DNA of 64,000 bases from Kitasatospora sp. A2-31 (GTDB taxonomy: Bacteria; Actinomycetota; Actinomycetes; Streptomycetales; Streptomycetaceae), in contig NZ_JAKNTA010000002.1 of the NCBI RefSeq assembly GCF_022288725.1, positions 113,958-177,957 on the forward strand, given 5' to 3'. The position numbers were made by a program, and so were the translations under genes. The notes below the pieces were generated by a model that did no database searches, was not told where the DNA came from, and worked only from the letters and a program-made list of their open reading frames with translations. This document shows, piece after piece, positions 45,399-57,042 of this stretch. How positions within the stretch are numbered: position 1 is the first letter of the stretch; the number at the start of each line of letters is the position of its first letter.

Positions 45399-45424
45399 GG
45401 CCCGTGCCTCGCCCGGCACGGGCC
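45399..45424. terminator. Bidirectional terminator
   Basis: Perfect 10-bp stem GGCCCGTGCC / GGCACGGGCC, loop TCGCCC, between the convergent deacetylase and YchJ-like genes. Confidence 0.75.
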
Positions 45425-45432
45425 GTGCGGTG

Positions 45433-45882
45433 TCAGCCGAAGGAGAGCGCGTCGACGTAGACCCAGGCGCCCTCGTGCCGGACGAAGCGGCTGTGCTCGG
45501 TGAGCATGCCCTCCTCCCGGCCCTCGGTGTAGTGGGCGCGGAAGGCGACCGTGCCCTCGGCGTGGAACGCGCCGCCCTCGCTGGTGGAGAGCACCTCCAG
45601 CCCGGTCCAGCGCTGGGCCGGGTCGAGGTCGACCGCGTCCGGCCGCGTGTCGGGGTGCCAGCTGCGCAGCAGGTAGGCCTCGTCGTGGGCGACGAACGCG
45701 CTGTAGCGCGAACGCATCAGGGCCTCGGCGGTCGGCGCGGCGGCCTGGCCCCGGTGGTAGCGGCCGCAGCAGTCGCCGTAGGCGGCGGGCAGGCCGCACG
45801 GGCAGGGCGAGGAAGGCAGCAGCCGGGGTGCGGGGGCGGCGGCACGGGGAGTGGAGCGGCGTCGGGAGGACATGGCGTCCAT
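45433..45882 (-). CDS. YchJ-like (UPF0225) SEC-C motif protein
   Basis: 149 residues. The SEC-C zinc motif is CPCGLPAAYGDCCGRYH (C-x-C...CC/H), followed by AEALMRSRYSAFVAHDEAYLLRSWHPDTRP, the YchJ middle region, and ending VYVDALSFG. The C-terminal part is NTF2-like. Function unknown; SEC-C binds zinc. ATG 45882 or 45873 (in frame, three codons apart) may be the start. Cytoplasmic. Confidence 0.88.
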   Translation of the reverse strand: MDAMSSRRRSTPRAAAPAPRLLPSSPCPCGLPAAYGDCCGRYHRGQAAAPTAEALMRSRYSAFVAHDEAYLLRSWHPDTRPDAVDLDPAQRWTGLEVLSTSEGGAFHAEGTVAFRAHYTEGREEGMLTEHSRFVRHEGAWVYVDALSFG

Positions 45883-46338
45883 TCTGGCGCGTCCGCGGAG
45901 CGCTGTCCGCCGGGGGTAGGGGGTGTCGCGTGGGACGGCCCTGCGGACCGGTACGCCCGGTGGGGCCCGGCCCTGCCCAGACCGGACCGACTGCTTCCCG
46001 CTCCGAGCAGGAGTAAAAGGGCAGGTCAAAGCCTCGTGTGCACGGAGTGTCCACGTGGTGTGCACACCCGCTGCCGACGATGCGTCAGGTGGCCCGCCAA
46101 GAAGGTAGCGCTACCGGGCCCGAATGTCAGGGGGATCTGACTATCAGGCAAAATCGTCAACGAACCGTCACCTCTCCGCGGCGCTGCGTGAGGGCCGGAA
46201 AGCGATCTTTCCGGCAAACCGAACGAGTGTCGGACTTGTGCTGGTCATTCGGAGATCTTTACCCCACCATCTCCGGTGGCACACCGCCTGAATCCGGCCG
46301 ACCACAAGTCGGCGCAGGGCCATCCCTCAGGAGAGTTG
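45883..46338. other. Upstream control region of the NRPS locus
   Basis: 456 bp, AT-richer than most of the window, between YchJ-like and NRPS genes. It contains a perfect 22-bp dyad at 46194-46215 and shorter repeats (GGAGAT / ATCTCC at 46251-46274). The leader ends in AGGAG 5 nt before the NRPS ATG. No supportable gene seen. Confidence 0.5.
46194..46215. promoter_or_regulatory. Perfect dyad GCCGGAAAG-CGAT-CTTTCCGGC
   Basis: 9-bp arms with 4-bp centre, 123 bp upstream of the NRPS start. As DNA it is a good homodimer binding site; as RNA it would make a hairpin. It probably controls the NRPS operon, but no regulator gene is nearby. Confidence 0.55.
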
Positions 46339-49300
46339 ATGAGTTCGACGGGACATCCGCCACTCGATCCGACCGATTCGCTGGCCGCACTGTTCGACGC
46401 CCAGGTCAGACGCACCCCGCAGGCCATCGCGGTGATCGACGGCGGGCGGCGCCTGACCTACCGTGAACTGGCCGACGCCGCCGATGCGGTGGCCGGCAGA
46501 CTGGCCGGATCCGGCGTACGCGCCGAGACCCTCGTCGGGGTCTGCCTACCGCGATCGGCGGACCTCGTGGTCACCCTGCTGGCGGTGCTGCGCGCCGGCG
46601 GCGCGTACGTGCCGCTGGACCCGGCGTACCCGCAGGACCGGCTGGAGCTGGTGATCGGCGACGCGCAGGCGCCCGTCGTGGTCACCGACCGCGCACACGA
46701 GCACCTGCTCGCCGGCGCCGGCGCGACCCTGCTCCACACCGACGGCGACGGCCCGGCCGCGCCCCTCCCGCCCCTCAACCCGGCCGCCGGGACCGACGCG
46801 CTCGCCTACGTGCTCTACACCTCCGGCTCCACCGGCCGGCCCAAGGGCGTCTCGGTCACCCAGCGCGGCGTCAACGCCATGCTCCGCTGGGCCGCGAACA
46901 CCTACACGCCGGCCGACGTGGCCGGCGTGCTCTTCGGTACCTCGGTCTGCTTCGATATCTCGGTCTACGAGCTCTTCTTCCCGCTCGCCGTCGGCGGCAC
47001 GATCGTGGTGGCGGAGAACGTGCTCGCCCTGCCCGACCTGCCGGCGCGCGACGAGGTGACGCTGGTCAACACCGTGCCGAGCGCCATGGCGGCGCTACTG
47101 CGCGGTGGCGGCCTGCCCGGCGGCGGGGGTCTGCCGGGCAGCGTACGCGTGGTCAACCTGGCGGGCGAGGCGCTGCCGCGCCACCTGGCCGACCAGGTCT
47201 ACGCCCAGCCGCAGGTCGAGCGCCTGTACAACCTGTACGGACCGACCGAGGACACCGTCTACTCCACCTGGTCGCTGGTCGGCCGGAACGGGGCCGGCGA
47301 GCCCGTCATCGGCCGCCCGCTCGACGGCACCACCGGCCACGTCCTCGACGAGCAGCGGATCGCCGTGCCGGACGGCGGCATCGGCGAGCTCTACCTCGCC
47401 GGCGAAGGCCTGGCGCGCGGCTACCACGGCCGCCCCGACCTCACCGCGGAGCGCTTCGTCACGGTCGGCGGCGAGCGCTGCTACCGCACCGGGGACCTCG
47501 TCCGCCGGCTGCCGAACGGCGACCTGGAGTACCACGGCCGCGTCGACCACCAGGTGAAGGTGCGCGGCTTCCGGGTCGAACTCGGCGAGATCGAGGCCGT
47601 GCTCGCGACCCACCCCGCCGTCGAGGCGGCCGCCGCGGTCGTCCAGCGCGACGGGACGGGCGACTACCTGGCCGCCTTCGTCCAGCCCGCGGCCGGCGCC
47701 GCCGAACCGACCGCCGCCGAACTGCGCGCCCACTGCGCCGCCGCGCTGCCCGGCTACATGGTGCCGCTCGCCGTCGGGGTGCTCGAGCGGATGCCGCTCA
47801 CGCCCAACGGCAAGACCGACCGCAAGGCGTTGCCGCCGGTGGCCCGCGGCCGGGGCGGCCAGGAGGTGTTCACCGCCCCCCGTACGCCCGTCGAGGCCCG
47901 GATCGCCGAGATCTGGCAGCAGCTCCTCGGCGTCCCCGAGGTCGGCGTGCACGACGTCTTCCTCGACCTGGGCGGCCACTCGTTGCTCGCCGCCGGCCTG
48001 CTGGCCCGGATCGAGCGCGAGTTCGGCAGCCGCGTCCCGCTCACCGAGTTCTTCGCCGCGCCGACCGTCGCCGCGCTGGCCGTCCGGGTCGCCAACGGCG
48101 GCGGCGGGCGCCCGTCCGTCGCACCGCCCGAGCGCGGCGCCGACCTGCCCGCCCGCCCCACCGCGTTCCAGCGCGAGCTCTGGCTGCACCAGTCCGTCCA
48201 GCCCGGATCCGCGCTCTACAACGTGCCGCTGCGGGTGCGCGCCACCGGCGATCTCGACCTCGACGCGCTCGGCCGCGCCCTCACCGAGGTGGTCCGCCGG
48301 CACGAGGTGCTGCGCACCGCGCTCACCGGCCGCGACGGCGAGCCCGTCGCCGAGGTCCGCCCGCCCTACCCGGTCGACGTCCCGCTGCGCGACCTCACCG
48401 GCGCCGGTGAGGAGGAGCTCGACGCCGTACTGCGCGCCGAGGCCGCCCGCCCGCTCGACCTGGCCGGGGGCCGGCTGCTGCGCGCCCTCGCCCTGCGCAC
48501 CGGCGACGGCCGGTACGAGCTGCTGATCACCGCCCACCACGCCGCGATGGACGGCTGGGCGGCCGGACTGCTCCTCGCCGAGCTCGGCCGCGCCTACCGG
48601 GACGGCGAGCTCCCCGAGCCCGCACTGCAGGTCTCCGACGTCGCCCGCTGGGAGGAGCGCGCCAACGCCGCCGCCCGCGAGGACGCCCTGCGCTGGGGCG
48701 AGCGGCTGGTCGGCCTGGACGCCGACCAGCACCTGCCCGGCGACCGCCCGCACCCCGACCCGCACGACACCGCCGGCCGCCGGATCGCCCACCGGCTCGA
48801 CGCCGAGCTGGTCCGCTCGGCCGAGCGCTGGGCCGCGCAGGAGGGCGCCAGCCTCTACATGGCGGTGCTCGCCGCGCTCGGCGGCGTGCTGCACCGCTAC
48901 ACCGGGCGCTCCGACCTGGCGGTGCTCAGCCCCTTCGCCGTCCGGCCCGTGCCCGAGCTGGAGCAGGTGCTCGGCTCGCTGATCAACACCGTCGCGCTGC
49001 GCTTCGACGCCGACGGGACCGACAGCTTCCGCGACCTGGTCGCCAGGGTGCGCCCGGTGGTGCTGGAGGCCGCCGAGCACAGCGGCTTCCCCTTCCTGGA
49101 GCACGCCCGCCGGTCCGGCGGCACGGCCGGGCTGACCGCCTCGCCGATCGCCCAGGTGCTGCTCGCCGTCCAGAACCACCCCGTCCCGGGGATCGAACTT
49201 CCCGGCCTCAGGCTGCAGTTCGTCGCCGAGGTGTGCAACGGCACGGCCAAGACCGACCTCTCGCTGTTCCTCGAGTTCCCGCCCGAGGGTCCGCTGCTCT

Positions 49301-51375
49301 CCGCCGAGTACCGCACCTCCCGCTACGACGAGCGCTCGGTGCACGCCGCGCTCGACCACCTGGTGGCGCTGCTCGCCGCCGCGGTGGCCGAACCGGACCG
49401 ACCGATCGGCGAGTTGGCGATGCTCTCGGCCGCCGACCTGGCCCTCGCCGAGACCGGCCGGCGCGCCGCCACCCCGGTGCCCGACCTGCGGCTGCACGAG
49501 CTGGTGGCCGCCCAGGCGGCCCGCAGCCCCGAGGCGGTCGCCGTCTCGGCGGCCGACGGCGTCCTCGACTACGCCGGCCTGGACGCCGCCGCGAACCGGC
49601 TGGCGCACCTGCTGGCCGCCCGCGGAGCCGGGCCCGGCACGCTGGTCGCGGTCGCCGTCCGGCGCGGCCGGCTGCTGCCCGCCGCCCTGCTCGGCGTGCT
49701 GCGCAGCGGCGCCGCCTACCTGCCGCTCGACGTCGACCAGCCGCTCGCCCGCAACCGCGGGGTGCTGGACGACGCCGGCGCCACCCTGCTGGTCGCCGAG
49801 CGGGCCACCGCCGACGACCCGCTGCTCGACGGCCGGACCGCCGTCCTGGTCGACGGCCCGGAGGCGGCCGCCGCCCCGCCGACCGCGCCGGCCCCGCCCG
49901 CCGCCGTCGGCCCGGAGGACCCGGCCTACCTGCTCTACACCTCGGGCTCCACCGGCCGCCCCAAGGGCGTCGCCGTCCCGCACCGGGCGATCGTCAACTT
50001 CCTCACCTCGATGGGCCGCGAACCCGGCCTCACCGAGAGGGACGTGATGGCCGCGGTCACCACCGTCACCTTCGACATCGCCGGCCTGGAGCTCTGGCTG
50101 CCGCTGGTCACCGGCGCCCGGGTGGAGCTCGCCGACCGCGCCACCGCCACCGACGGCCGCGCGCTGGCCGGCTGGCTGGAGCGGCGCGGCGTCACCCACC
50201 TCCAGGCCACCCCGGCGACCTGGCGCATGCTGCTGGAGGCCGACTGGCCCGGCAGCCCGGGCCTGACCGCGCTCTGCGGCGGCGAGGCGCTGACCGCCGA
50301 CCTCGCCGAGGCACTGCTCAAGCGCACCGGCGCGCTGTGGAACCTCTACGGCCCGACCGAGACCACGGTCTGGTCCACCGTCCAGCGGGTCACTCCCGAA
50401 CTGGCCGCCCACGGCGGGGTGGTGGCGCTCGGTGCGCCCGTCGACAACACCCGGCTCCACCTGCTGGACGCCGGCGGCCGGCCGGTGCCGGTCAACGGCG
50501 TCGGCGAGCTCTGCATCGCCGGTGCCGGCGTCGCGCTCGGCTACCACGGCCGGCCCGACCTCACCGCGGAACGGTTCACGGCCGAGCCCGGCGGCACCCC
50601 GGGCGCACGGATGTACCGCACCGGGGACCTCGCCTGCCGCCGCGCCGACGGCCGGCTGGAGTACCACGGCCGCGCCGACGCCCAGGTCAAGCTGCGGGGG
50701 TTCCGGATCGAGCTCGGCGAGATCGAGGCCGCGCTCACCGGCGTCCCCGGCGTCGGCGCGGGCGCCGCCCGGCTCGTCGACACCCCAGCCGGACCGGTGC
50801 TGGCCGGCTACGCCGTCACCGACGGCACGCTCACCGAGGAGGCGCTGCGCACCGCCCTGGTCGGCCGGCTGCCGGACTACATGGTCCCCGCCGCGCTCGT
50901 GCTGCTCGACGCGCTGCCGCTGACGCCCGCCGGCAAGGTGGACCGCGCCGCGCTGCCCGCGCCGGTCCTCGGCGGTGCCGGGGCACCGCCCGAGGGCGAC
51001 TGCGAGGAACTGCTCGCCGACCTCTGGCAGGAGGTGCTCGGCGTGCCGGAGGTCTCCCGGCGCGACGACTTCTTCGCGCTCGGCGGTCACTCGCTGCTCG
51101 CCACCCGGCTGGCCGCACGGGTGCGCGACACCTTCGAGATCGACCTGCCGCTGCGCACCGTCTTCGCGGCCCGCACCCTGGCCGCGATGGCGCGCCGAAT
51201 AGAGGACCAGCTGCTCGACGAGCTCGACGGACTCGACGGACTCGACGGACTCGACGGACTCGACGGACTCGACGAACCGGCCGGGCTCGACGGCCCGGAC
51301 GCCGTCGGCTGGTCCGCGGACGAAACGGACGAAGCGGGCGCCGTGACCGGCGCCCGCACGGGGGAGAACGCATGA
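46339..51375 (+). CDS. Non-ribosomal peptide synthetase, A-T-C-A-T
   Basis: 1678 residues. Loading module: adenylation domain (about 15-505, [11 protein letters not shown] present) and carrier domain (GGHSLLAAG, Ser548). Extension module: condensation domain (about 600-990; HHAAMDG at 733-739), adenylation domain (about 1010-1500) and carrier (GGHSLLATR, Ser1585). My reading of the second specificity code is DILQLGLVWK, the glycine type. The first reads DIYNNALVYK, closest to alanine-type codes I recall (low confidence). The tail has repeated Leu-Asp-Gly. It starts with A, so it initiates the peptide. ATG 46339 has AGGAG 5 nt upstream and overlaps the next NRPS gene by 4 bp. Confidence 0.92.
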   Translation: MSSTGHPPLDPTDSLAALFDAQVRRTPQAIAVIDGGRRLTYRELADAADAVAGRLAGSGVRAETLVGVCLPRSADLVVTLLAVLRAGGAYVPLDPAYPQDRLELVIGDAQAPVVVTDRAHEHLLAGAGATLLHTDGDGPAAPLPPLNPAAGTDALAYVLYTSGSTGRPKGVSVTQRGVNAMLRWAANTYTPADVAGVLFGTSVCFDISVYELFFPLAVGGTIVVAENVLALPDLPARDEVTLVNTVPSAMAALLRGGGLPGGGGLPGSVRVVNLAGEALPRHLADQVYAQPQVERLYNLYGPTEDTVYSTWSLVGRNGAGEPVIGRPLDGTTGHVLDEQRIAVPDGGIGELYLAGEGLARGYHGRPDLTAERFVTVGGERCYRTGDLVRRLPNGDLEYHGRVDHQVKVRGFRVELGEIEAVLATHPAVEAAAAVVQRDGTGDYLAAFVQPAAGAAEPTAAELRAHCAAALPGYMVPLAVGVLERMPLTPNGKTDRKALPPVARGRGGQEVFTAPRTPVEARIAEIWQQLLGVPEVGVHDVFLDLGGHSLLAAGLLARIEREFGSRVPLTEFFAAPTVAALAVRVANGGGGRPSVAPPERGADLPARPTAFQRELWLHQSVQPGSALYNVPLRVRATGDLDLDALGRALTEVVRRHEVLRTALTGRDGEPVAEVRPPYPVDVPLRDLTGAGEEELDAVLRAEAARPLDLAGGRLLRALALRTGDGRYELLITAHHAAMDGWAAGLLLAELGRAYRDGELPEPALQVSDVARWEERANAAAREDALRWGERLVGLDADQHLPGDRPHPDPHDTAGRRIAHRLDAELVRSAERWAAQEGASLYMAVLAALGGVLHRYTGRSDLAVLSPFAVRPVPELEQVLGSLINTVALRFDADGTDSFRDLVARVRPVVLEAAEHSGFPFLEHARRSGGTAGLTASPIAQVLLAVQNHPVPGIELPGLRLQFVAEVCNGTAKTDLSLFLEFPPEGPLLSAEYRTSRYDERSVHAALDHLVALLAAAVAEPDRPIGELAMLSAADLALAETGRRAATPVPDLRLHELVAAQAARSPEAVAVSAADGVLDYAGLDAAANRLAHLLAARGAGPGTLVAVAVRRGRLLPAALLGVLRSGAAYLPLDVDQPLARNRGVLDDAGATLLVAERATADDPLLDGRTAVLVDGPEAAAAPPTAPAPPAAVGPEDPAYLLYTSGSTGRPKGVAVPHRAIVNFLTSMGREPGLTERDVMAAVTTVTFDIAGLELWLPLVTGARVELADRATATDGRALAGWLERRGVTHLQATPATWRMLLEADWPGSPGLTALCGGEALTADLAEALLKRTGALWNLYGPTETTVWSTVQRVTPELAAHGGVVALGAPVDNTRLHLLDAGGRPVPVNGVGELCIAGAGVALGYHGRPDLTAERFTAEPGGTPGARMYRTGDLACRRADGRLEYHGRADAQVKLRGFRIELGEIEAALTGVPGVGAGAARLVDTPAGPVLAGYAVTDGTLTEEALRTALVGRLPDYMVPAALVLLDALPLTPAGKVDRAALPAPVLGGAGAPPEGDCEELLADLWQEVLGVPEVSRRDDFFALGGHSLLATRLAARVRDTFEIDLPLRTVFAARTLAAMARRIEDQLLDELDGLDGLDGLDGLDGLDEPAGLDGPDAVGWSADETDEAGAVTGARTGENA
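51223..51276 (+). repeat. 9-bp coding tandem repeat in NRPS tail
   Basis: Five exact CTCGACGGA units and a sixth variant CTCGACGAA encode Leu-Asp-Gly repeats in the linker after the last carrier domain. It lies where docking or flexible tails are usual, and slippage could change its length. Confidence 0.9.
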
Positions 51376-54300
51376 CCGACCAGAACAGCGCGGGGGCCCG
51401 TCCGGCCGCCCCGCTCGACCCGGACGCCAGACGGCAGGAGCTGCTCCGCCGCCGGCTGGCCAAGGCCAGGGCCGCCAAGGAGGCCCAGCAGTCCGGCGCC
51501 GCCGCCCCCGCCCGGGGCGGCGTCCCGCGCCGGCCCGAGGGCGCCCCGGCGCTGCTCTCCTCGGCCCAGCGCCGGATGTGGTTCCTGGCCCAGTACGAGC
51601 CCGACAGCGCCGCCTACCACATCCCGCTCGCCCTCCACCTCGACGGCGAGCCCGACACCGCCGCCCTCGCCGCGGCGCTGGCCGACGTGCTGGCGCGGCA
51701 CGACGTGCTGCGCACCGTCTACCGCACCGTCGACGGCGACGTCCGCCCCGAACTGCTGGACGCCGCCGGCACCGTCCTCACCACCGCCGACGTGCCGGCG
51801 GACGAGGTGGAGCGGCGGCTCGCCGACGAGGCCCGGCGGCCGTTCGACCTCGCCGCCGACCTGCCGCTGCGCGCCGTCCTGCTGCGCAGCGGCGGGAGCA
51901 GCGTGCTCAGCCTGGTGCTGCACCACATCGCCGCGGACGGCTGGTCGATCGGCGTCCTCTTCGCCGACCTCGCCACCGCCTACGCGGCCCGGCTGGAGGG
52001 TCGCGAGCCCGCGTTCGACCCGCTGCCCGTCCAGTACGCCGATGTCGCGCACTGGCAGCAGACCGGCCTCGCCGAGGAGCTGGCCCGTCAGGAGGCCTGG
52101 TGGCGGGAGCGGTTGGGCGGCGCCACCGCCACGGTCACCGTGCCCACCGACCGGCCCCGGCCGGCCGTGGCCGGCACCCGCGGCGAGCGGATCACCGCCG
52201 ACTTCGGCGCCGAGCGCAGCGCCCGGGTGCGCTCGCTCGCCGAGCGCACCGGCAGCACCACGTACATGGTGCTGCTGGCGGCGCTGCAGACCGTCCTGTC
52301 CCGCTACACCGGTGCCGAGGACGTGGTGGTCGGCACCCCGGTCGCCGGGCGCACCCGCAGCGAGACCGAGCCGCTGGTCGGCTGCTTCGTCAACACCCTC
52401 GCGATGCGCACCGACCTCTCCGGCGACCCGACCGTCCGGCAGCTGCTGGAGCGGGTCCAGGAAGGGACGCTCGGCGCGTTCGGCCACCAGGACCTGCCGT
52501 TCGAGCGGCTGGTCGACGCGCTGGGCCTGGAGCGGGAGCTCGCGCACACCCCGCTCTTCCAGGTCATGCTCAACGTCCACAACCAGGCCGAGGCCACCGT
52601 CCGGCTGCCCGGTCTGAAGGCCGACTGGCGGCCCGTCGGAACCGACACCGCCAAGTTCGACCTCTCCGTGGCCGTCGTCGACCAGGGCGGCGACCTCACC
52701 GCCGACCTCGTCTGGCGCAGCGAGCTGTACGACGAGGCGACCGTCCGCCGCGTCTTCGGCCACCTCACCACGGTGCTCGACGCGATGGCCGAGGACCTCG
52801 ACCGCCCGCTCGCCGAACTGCCCCTGCTCACGCCCGCCGAGGAGCGCCTGCTCACCGAGTGGGACGACACCGTGCGCGGCTGGGACCTCGGCGACACCCT
52901 GCACGGCCTGGTCGAGGAGCAGGCCCGGCGCACCCCCGACGCGCCGGCCGTCCGCGGGGCCGACGGCGTGCTCGACTACGCCGGGCTCGACGGCCGGGCC
53001 AATGCGCTGGCCCTGCGGCTGCGCGCGCTCGGGGTCGGCCCGGACCGTCCCGTCGGCCTGCTGATGGAGCGCTCGGCCGCGCTGGTCGTCGGCATGCTCG
53101 GCATCCTCAAGGCCGGCGGCGCCTACCTGCCGCTCGACCCGGTCTACCCGGACGAGCGGATCCGCGCCCTGCTGGCCTCCGCCGGGGCCGCGGCGGTGGT
53201 CACCACCGAGGACCTCGCGGGCCGGCTCGACGCCGCCACCCCGGTGGTCGTCCCGGACGGCTCGACCGCCGCGCGCGGGCCCGAGGTGGACGTCCGCCCC
53301 GAGCACCTCTGCTACCTGATCTTCACCTCCGGCTCCACCGGCGCGCCCAAGGGCGTCGCCGTCGAGCACCGCAACTACCTCAACTACCTGCACGGCCTGC
53401 GCGAGCGGATCGGCGGTGACCAGCAGGGCTGGAACTGGGCGCTGGTCTCCACCTTCGCCGCCGACCTCGGCACCACCAACGTGTTCGGCGCGCTCACCGG
53501 CGGCGGCTGCCTGCACCTGCTCACCCGCGACCAGGCCACCGACCCGGAGGCCTTCGCCGCCTACGCGGCCGAGCACCGGATCGACGCGATGAAGCTGGTC
53601 CCCAGCCACCTGGAGGGCCTCGCCGCGCACGGCGCCGGCCTCGGCGGGATCCTGCCCGGCCGGCTGCTGATCTGCGCCGGCGAGGCGCTGCGGCCGGACC
53701 TGGTCGCCCGGATCCGGGCGGCGCGCCCCGACCTGCTCCTGCACAACCACTACGGGCCGACCGAGACCACCGTCTCCATGCTCGGTGCCCCCGTCCCCGC
53801 CGACCTGGGGGACGCGGCCACCGCGCCGCTCGGCCGGCCCTTCGGCAACGTCGGCGCGCACGTCCTGGACGCCCGGCAGCGGTGCGTCCCGGTGGGAGTC
53901 CCCGGCGAGCTGTACGTCTCCGGCGGGGGCGTCGCCCGCGGCTACCTCGGCCGGGACGACCTGACCGCCGAGCGCTTCACCCAGGTGCGGGGCCGGCGCT
54001 GCTACCGCACCGGCGACCTGGTCCGGCGGCGCCCGGACGGCGCGATCGAGTTCCTCGGTCGGGTCGACCACCAGGTCAAGATCCGCGGCTTCCGGGTCGA
54101 GATCGGCGAGGTCGAGGCCGAGCTGACCGGCCGCCCCGAGGTGCGCGAGGCCGTGGTGGTCGCCCGCGGCGAGGGCGCCGCCCGCAACCTGGTCGGCTAC
54201 CTGGTGCCCGCCGACCCGGCCGCCGCCCCCGACCCGGGCGAGCTGCGCGCCGCGCTGCGCAGCCGCCTTCCCGACTACATGGTGCCGGCCGCCCTGGTCG

Positions 54301-56891
54301 TCCTGGACGCCCTGCCGCTGAACGCCAACGGCAAGGTCGACCGGGCCGCCCTGCCGGAGCCGGTCGCCGTCCAACCCGCCTCGGGCGGCGGCGAACTCGC
54401 CACGGCGACCGAGCACGAGGTGGCCGCCGCCTACCGGAGCGTTCTCGCCGCCGACGGGATCGGCGCCGCGGACGACTTCTTCGCGCTCGGCGGCGACTCC
54501 TTCTCCGCGGTGCACGCCGTCCGCCTGATCGGTCGCGGCCTCTCGGTGATCGACCTGTTCCAGCACCCCACCGTCCGCGAGCTCGCCGCGCTGCTCGACG
54601 CCCGGGCCGGCGGCACCGCGGACGAGGGCCCGCGCACCCTGCTGCACAAGCTCACCCGCGGCAACGCTCCCGCCGGGCTGAACGTCGTCTGCGTGCCCTA
54701 CGGCGGCGGCAGCCCGATCACCTTCCAACCGCTCGCCGACGCCCTGCCGGCCGGCCACCGGCTCTACGCCGTCGAGCTGCCCGGCCACGACCCGAGCCGA
54801 CCGGACGACGAGCTCGCCGAACTCGAATCCCTGGCCGACCGGTTGACCGAGCAGATCACCGAGCGGATCGACGGCCCGGTGCTGCTCTACGGCCACTGCC
54901 TCGGCGGCGCGCTCGCCACCGCGCTCGGCTCCCGGCTGGAGGCGGCCGGCGTCGAGCTGCGCGGCGTCGCCCTCGGCGGGACCTTCCCCGCGGCCCGGCT
55001 GCCCGGCCGGTTCGCCGAGTGGATGGCCAAGCGGCTGCCCGGCGACCGGATGCTCTCCAACCGCTCCTACCTCGACTACCTGCGCGCCATGGGCGGTTTC
55101 ACCGACGTCTACGACCAGGCCGAGCAGGACTTCCTGGTCCGGGCGCTGCGCCACGACGTCCGGCAGGCCGAGGAGTTCTACACCCGCGCCTACGGGGACG
55201 CGCGGCCGGCGCCGATCGCGGCGCCGATCCTGTGCGTGGTCGGCGAGAAGGACCGCGCCACCCAGCTCTACGAGGAGCGGTACGCCGAGTGGGAGCACTT
55301 CGGCGACACCGTCGACCTGGCCGTGATCCCGCGCGCCGGGCACTACTTCCTCAAGCACCAGGCGGACGAACTCGCCCGGGTCATCTCCGAGTTCGGTGCC
55401 ACCGGCGCGGTGGCCGAGCAGGTCGCGGCCAAGCGCCCGGCCGCCCGGGCCGACCTCTCCACCTTCGCCAAGGTGGCGATCGGGCAGTTCGTCTCGATGA
55501 TCGGCACCAGCCTCTCCACCTTCGCGCTGGGCGTCTGGGTCTACCAACGGACCGGTTCGGCCTTCGACTTCGCGATGATCTCGGTGGTCGCGGTGCTGCC
55601 GGCCGTCCTCCTGCTCCCGATCGCGGGCGCGGTGGCCGACCGCGTCGACCGGCGAAGGATCATGATCGTCACCGACACCGTGGCCGCCGCCGGCATGCTC
55701 TCGCTCGGGCTGCTGCTCTGGGCCGATCTGCTGGAGGTCTGGCACATCTACGTGGTGGCCTGCATCGGCGCGGTGTGCTCGGCCTTCCAACGCCCCGCCT
55801 ACCTCGCGGCGATCACCCAGCTCGTCCCCAAGCGCTACCTGGGTCAGGCCAACGGACTGGCCCAACTCGGCACCGGGGCGGGTGACATGATGGCCGTCCT
55901 GGCCGGCGGCGTGCTGGTTTCGCTGATCGGCCTGCACGGCGTGGTGCTCTTCGACATGGCGACGTTCCTCACCGGCGTCACCTGCCTGCTGCTGGTGCGC
56001 TTCCCGGACGCGATGTTCGACAAGCAGGAGGAGCCGCTGCTGCGCGAGGTCGTCACCGGCTGGCGCTACATCGTCCGCCGGCACAGCCTGGTCGCCATGG
56101 TGGTCTTCTTCGTCGTCTTCAACTACCTGTTCGCAGTGGCCACCGTGCTGATCACCCCGATGGTGCTGGCCGGCGGATCCGCCGTCCAGCTCGGCGTGGT
56201 CACCGCCGTGGGCGGGGTCGGCGCGATGACCGGCGCGCTGGTGATGGCCCTGTGGGGCGGCACCCGGCGGCGCGCCGTCGGCATGATCGGCTTCACCTCG
56301 GTGGTCGGCCTGGCCGCCGTCGTGGCCGGCAGCCGGCCGCAGGCCGCGGTCACGGCCTGCGGGCTCTTCGTCCTCTGGGCCGCCCTGATGATCCTCAACT
56401 CGCACTGGATGGCGCTGATCCAGACCAAGGTCGGGATGGAGCTGCAGGGCCGGGTCCTGGCCACCAACCAGATGCTCGCCATGTCGATGATGCCGCTCGG
56501 CTTCCTCACCGCCGGGCCGCTCTCCGACCACGTCTTCGAGCCGCTGATGCGCCCCGGGGGCGCGCTCGCCGACTCGGTCGGCATGGTCCTCGGCACCGGT
56601 CCGGGCCGCGGTGCCGGCCTGCTGCTCGTGCTGGTCGGCCTCGTGCTGGCGGTCTGGGGCCTGCTGGGCCTCGCCTACCGCCCGCTGCGCCTGATCGAGG
56701 ACCTGCTGCCGGACGCCCTGCCGGACGCCGAGATCGGCGACAAGGACGCCATCCAGGCCGAGGCCGACCGCCTGCTGGCCCTCGCCGAGGCCGCCCGCTC
56801 GGGCGGTGCGGACGCCGTGGTCCCCGGCGCCCGCCCCGCGCCCGCCGCGGACCGGTCCGAGAACCGCGTCCCCGCCGGCGCCGGCCGGTAG
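51372..56891 (+). CDS. NRPS C-A-T-TE fused to an MFS exporter
   Basis: 1839 residues. After a helical N-terminal tail: condensation domain (about 55-480; HHIAADG at 184-190), adenylation domain (about 505-1000; [11 protein letters not shown]), carrier (GGDSFSAV, Ser1043) and thioesterase (about 1085-1345; nucleophile elbow YGHCLGG with Cys1176 instead of Ser; GHYFLKH gives the His). From about 1361 to 1800 it is an MFS transporter with about 12 membrane segments ([35 protein letters not shown]). The A domain has [11 protein letters not shown] at the A4 site, so its substrate is not assigned. The TE should release the product at the membrane next to its exporter. The reading frame and codon use are continuous. 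Confidence 0.92.
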   Translation: MTDQNSAGARPAAPLDPDARRQELLRRRLAKARAAKEAQQSGAAAPARGGVPRRPEGAPALLSSAQRRMWFLAQYEPDSAAYHIPLALHLDGEPDTAALAAALADVLARHDVLRTVYRTVDGDVRPELLDAAGTVLTTADVPADEVERRLADEARRPFDLAADLPLRAVLLRSGGSSVLSLVLHHIAADGWSIGVLFADLATAYAARLEGREPAFDPLPVQYADVAHWQQTGLAEELARQEAWWRERLGGATATVTVPTDRPRPAVAGTRGERITADFGAERSARVRSLAERTGSTTYMVLLAALQTVLSRYTGAEDVVVGTPVAGRTRSETEPLVGCFVNTLAMRTDLSGDPTVRQLLERVQEGTLGAFGHQDLPFERLVDALGLERELAHTPLFQVMLNVHNQAEATVRLPGLKADWRPVGTDTAKFDLSVAVVDQGGDLTADLVWRSELYDEATVRRVFGHLTTVLDAMAEDLDRPLAELPLLTPAEERLLTEWDDTVRGWDLGDTLHGLVEEQARRTPDAPAVRGADGVLDYAGLDGRANALALRLRALGVGPDRPVGLLMERSAALVVGMLGILKAGGAYLPLDPVYPDERIRALLASAGAAAVVTTEDLAGRLDAATPVVVPDGSTAARGPEVDVRPEHLCYLIFTSGSTGAPKGVAVEHRNYLNYLHGLRERIGGDQQGWNWALVSTFAADLGTTNVFGALTGGGCLHLLTRDQATDPEAFAAYAAEHRIDAMKLVPSHLEGLAAHGAGLGGILPGRLLICAGEALRPDLVARIRAARPDLLLHNHYGPTETTVSMLGAPVPADLGDAATAPLGRPFGNVGAHVLDARQRCVPVGVPGELYVSGGGVARGYLGRDDLTAERFTQVRGRRCYRTGDLVRRRPDGAIEFLGRVDHQVKIRGFRVEIGEVEAELTGRPEVREAVVVARGEGAARNLVGYLVPADPAAAPDPGELRAALRSRLPDYMVPAALVVLDALPLNANGKVDRAALPEPVAVQPASGGGELATATEHEVAAAYRSVLAADGIGAADDFFALGGDSFSAVHAVRLIGRGLSVIDLFQHPTVRELAALLDARAGGTADEGPRTLLHKLTRGNAPAGLNVVCVPYGGGSPITFQPLADALPAGHRLYAVELPGHDPSRPDDELAELESLADRLTEQITERIDGPVLLYGHCLGGALATALGSRLEAAGVELRGVALGGTFPAARLPGRFAEWMAKRLPGDRMLSNRSYLDYLRAMGGFTDVYDQAEQDFLVRALRHDVRQAEEFYTRAYGDARPAPIAAPILCVVGEKDRATQLYEERYAEWEHFGDTVDLAVIPRAGHYFLKHQADELARVISEFGATGAVAEQVAAKRPAARADLSTFAKVAIGQFVSMIGTSLSTFALGVWVYQRTGSAFDFAMISVVAVLPAVLLLPIAGAVADRVDRRRIMIVTDTVAAAGMLSLGLLLWADLLEVWHIYVVACIGAVCSAFQRPAYLAAITQLVPKRYLGQANGLAQLGTGAGDMMAVLAGGVLVSLIGLHGVVLFDMATFLTGVTCLLLVRFPDAMFDKQEEPLLREVVTGWRYIVRRHSLVAMVVFFVVFNYLFAVATVLITPMVLAGGSAVQLGVVTAVGGVGAMTGALVMALWGGTRRRAVGMIGFTSVVGLAAVVAGSRPQAAVTACGLFVLWAALMILNSHWMALIQTKVGMELQGRVLATNQMLAMSMMPLGFLTAGPLSDHVFEPLMRPGGALADSVGMVLGTGPGRGAGLLLVLVGLVLAVWGLLGLAYRPLRLIEDLLPDALPDAEIGDKDAIQAEADRLLALAEAARSGGADAVVPGARPAPAADRSENRVPAGAGR

Positions 56892-56921
56892 CCCCACCTC
56901 GCGGGCCCGTCCCGGCCCGTC

Positions 56922-56955
56922 CCGCCCCGCTGCCCGACCCCGGGCAGCGGGGCGG
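56922..56955 (+). terminator. Strong terminator after the NRPS operon
   Basis: Perfect 15-bp stem CCGCCCCGCTGCCCG / CGGGCAGCGGGGCGG with ACCC loop, 31 bp past the NRPS-MFS stop. It separates the tyrosinase unit from the NRPS. Confidence 0.85.
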
Positions 56956-57042
56956 ATGCTTGTCGAGTGACCGTGAGTGACTGGTGAGATGCGAGTGGTG
57001 ATCATGCCGTTCGTGTGCGACGCTCCGGGCGGAGGTAGCACC

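Noticed and set aside
49233..51371. N-terminal extension of the second NRPS protein
   Set aside because: The frame is open far upstream but overlaps the first NRPS gene in another phase and is Arg/Ala low complexity; ATG 51372 overlaps the previous stop as expected.
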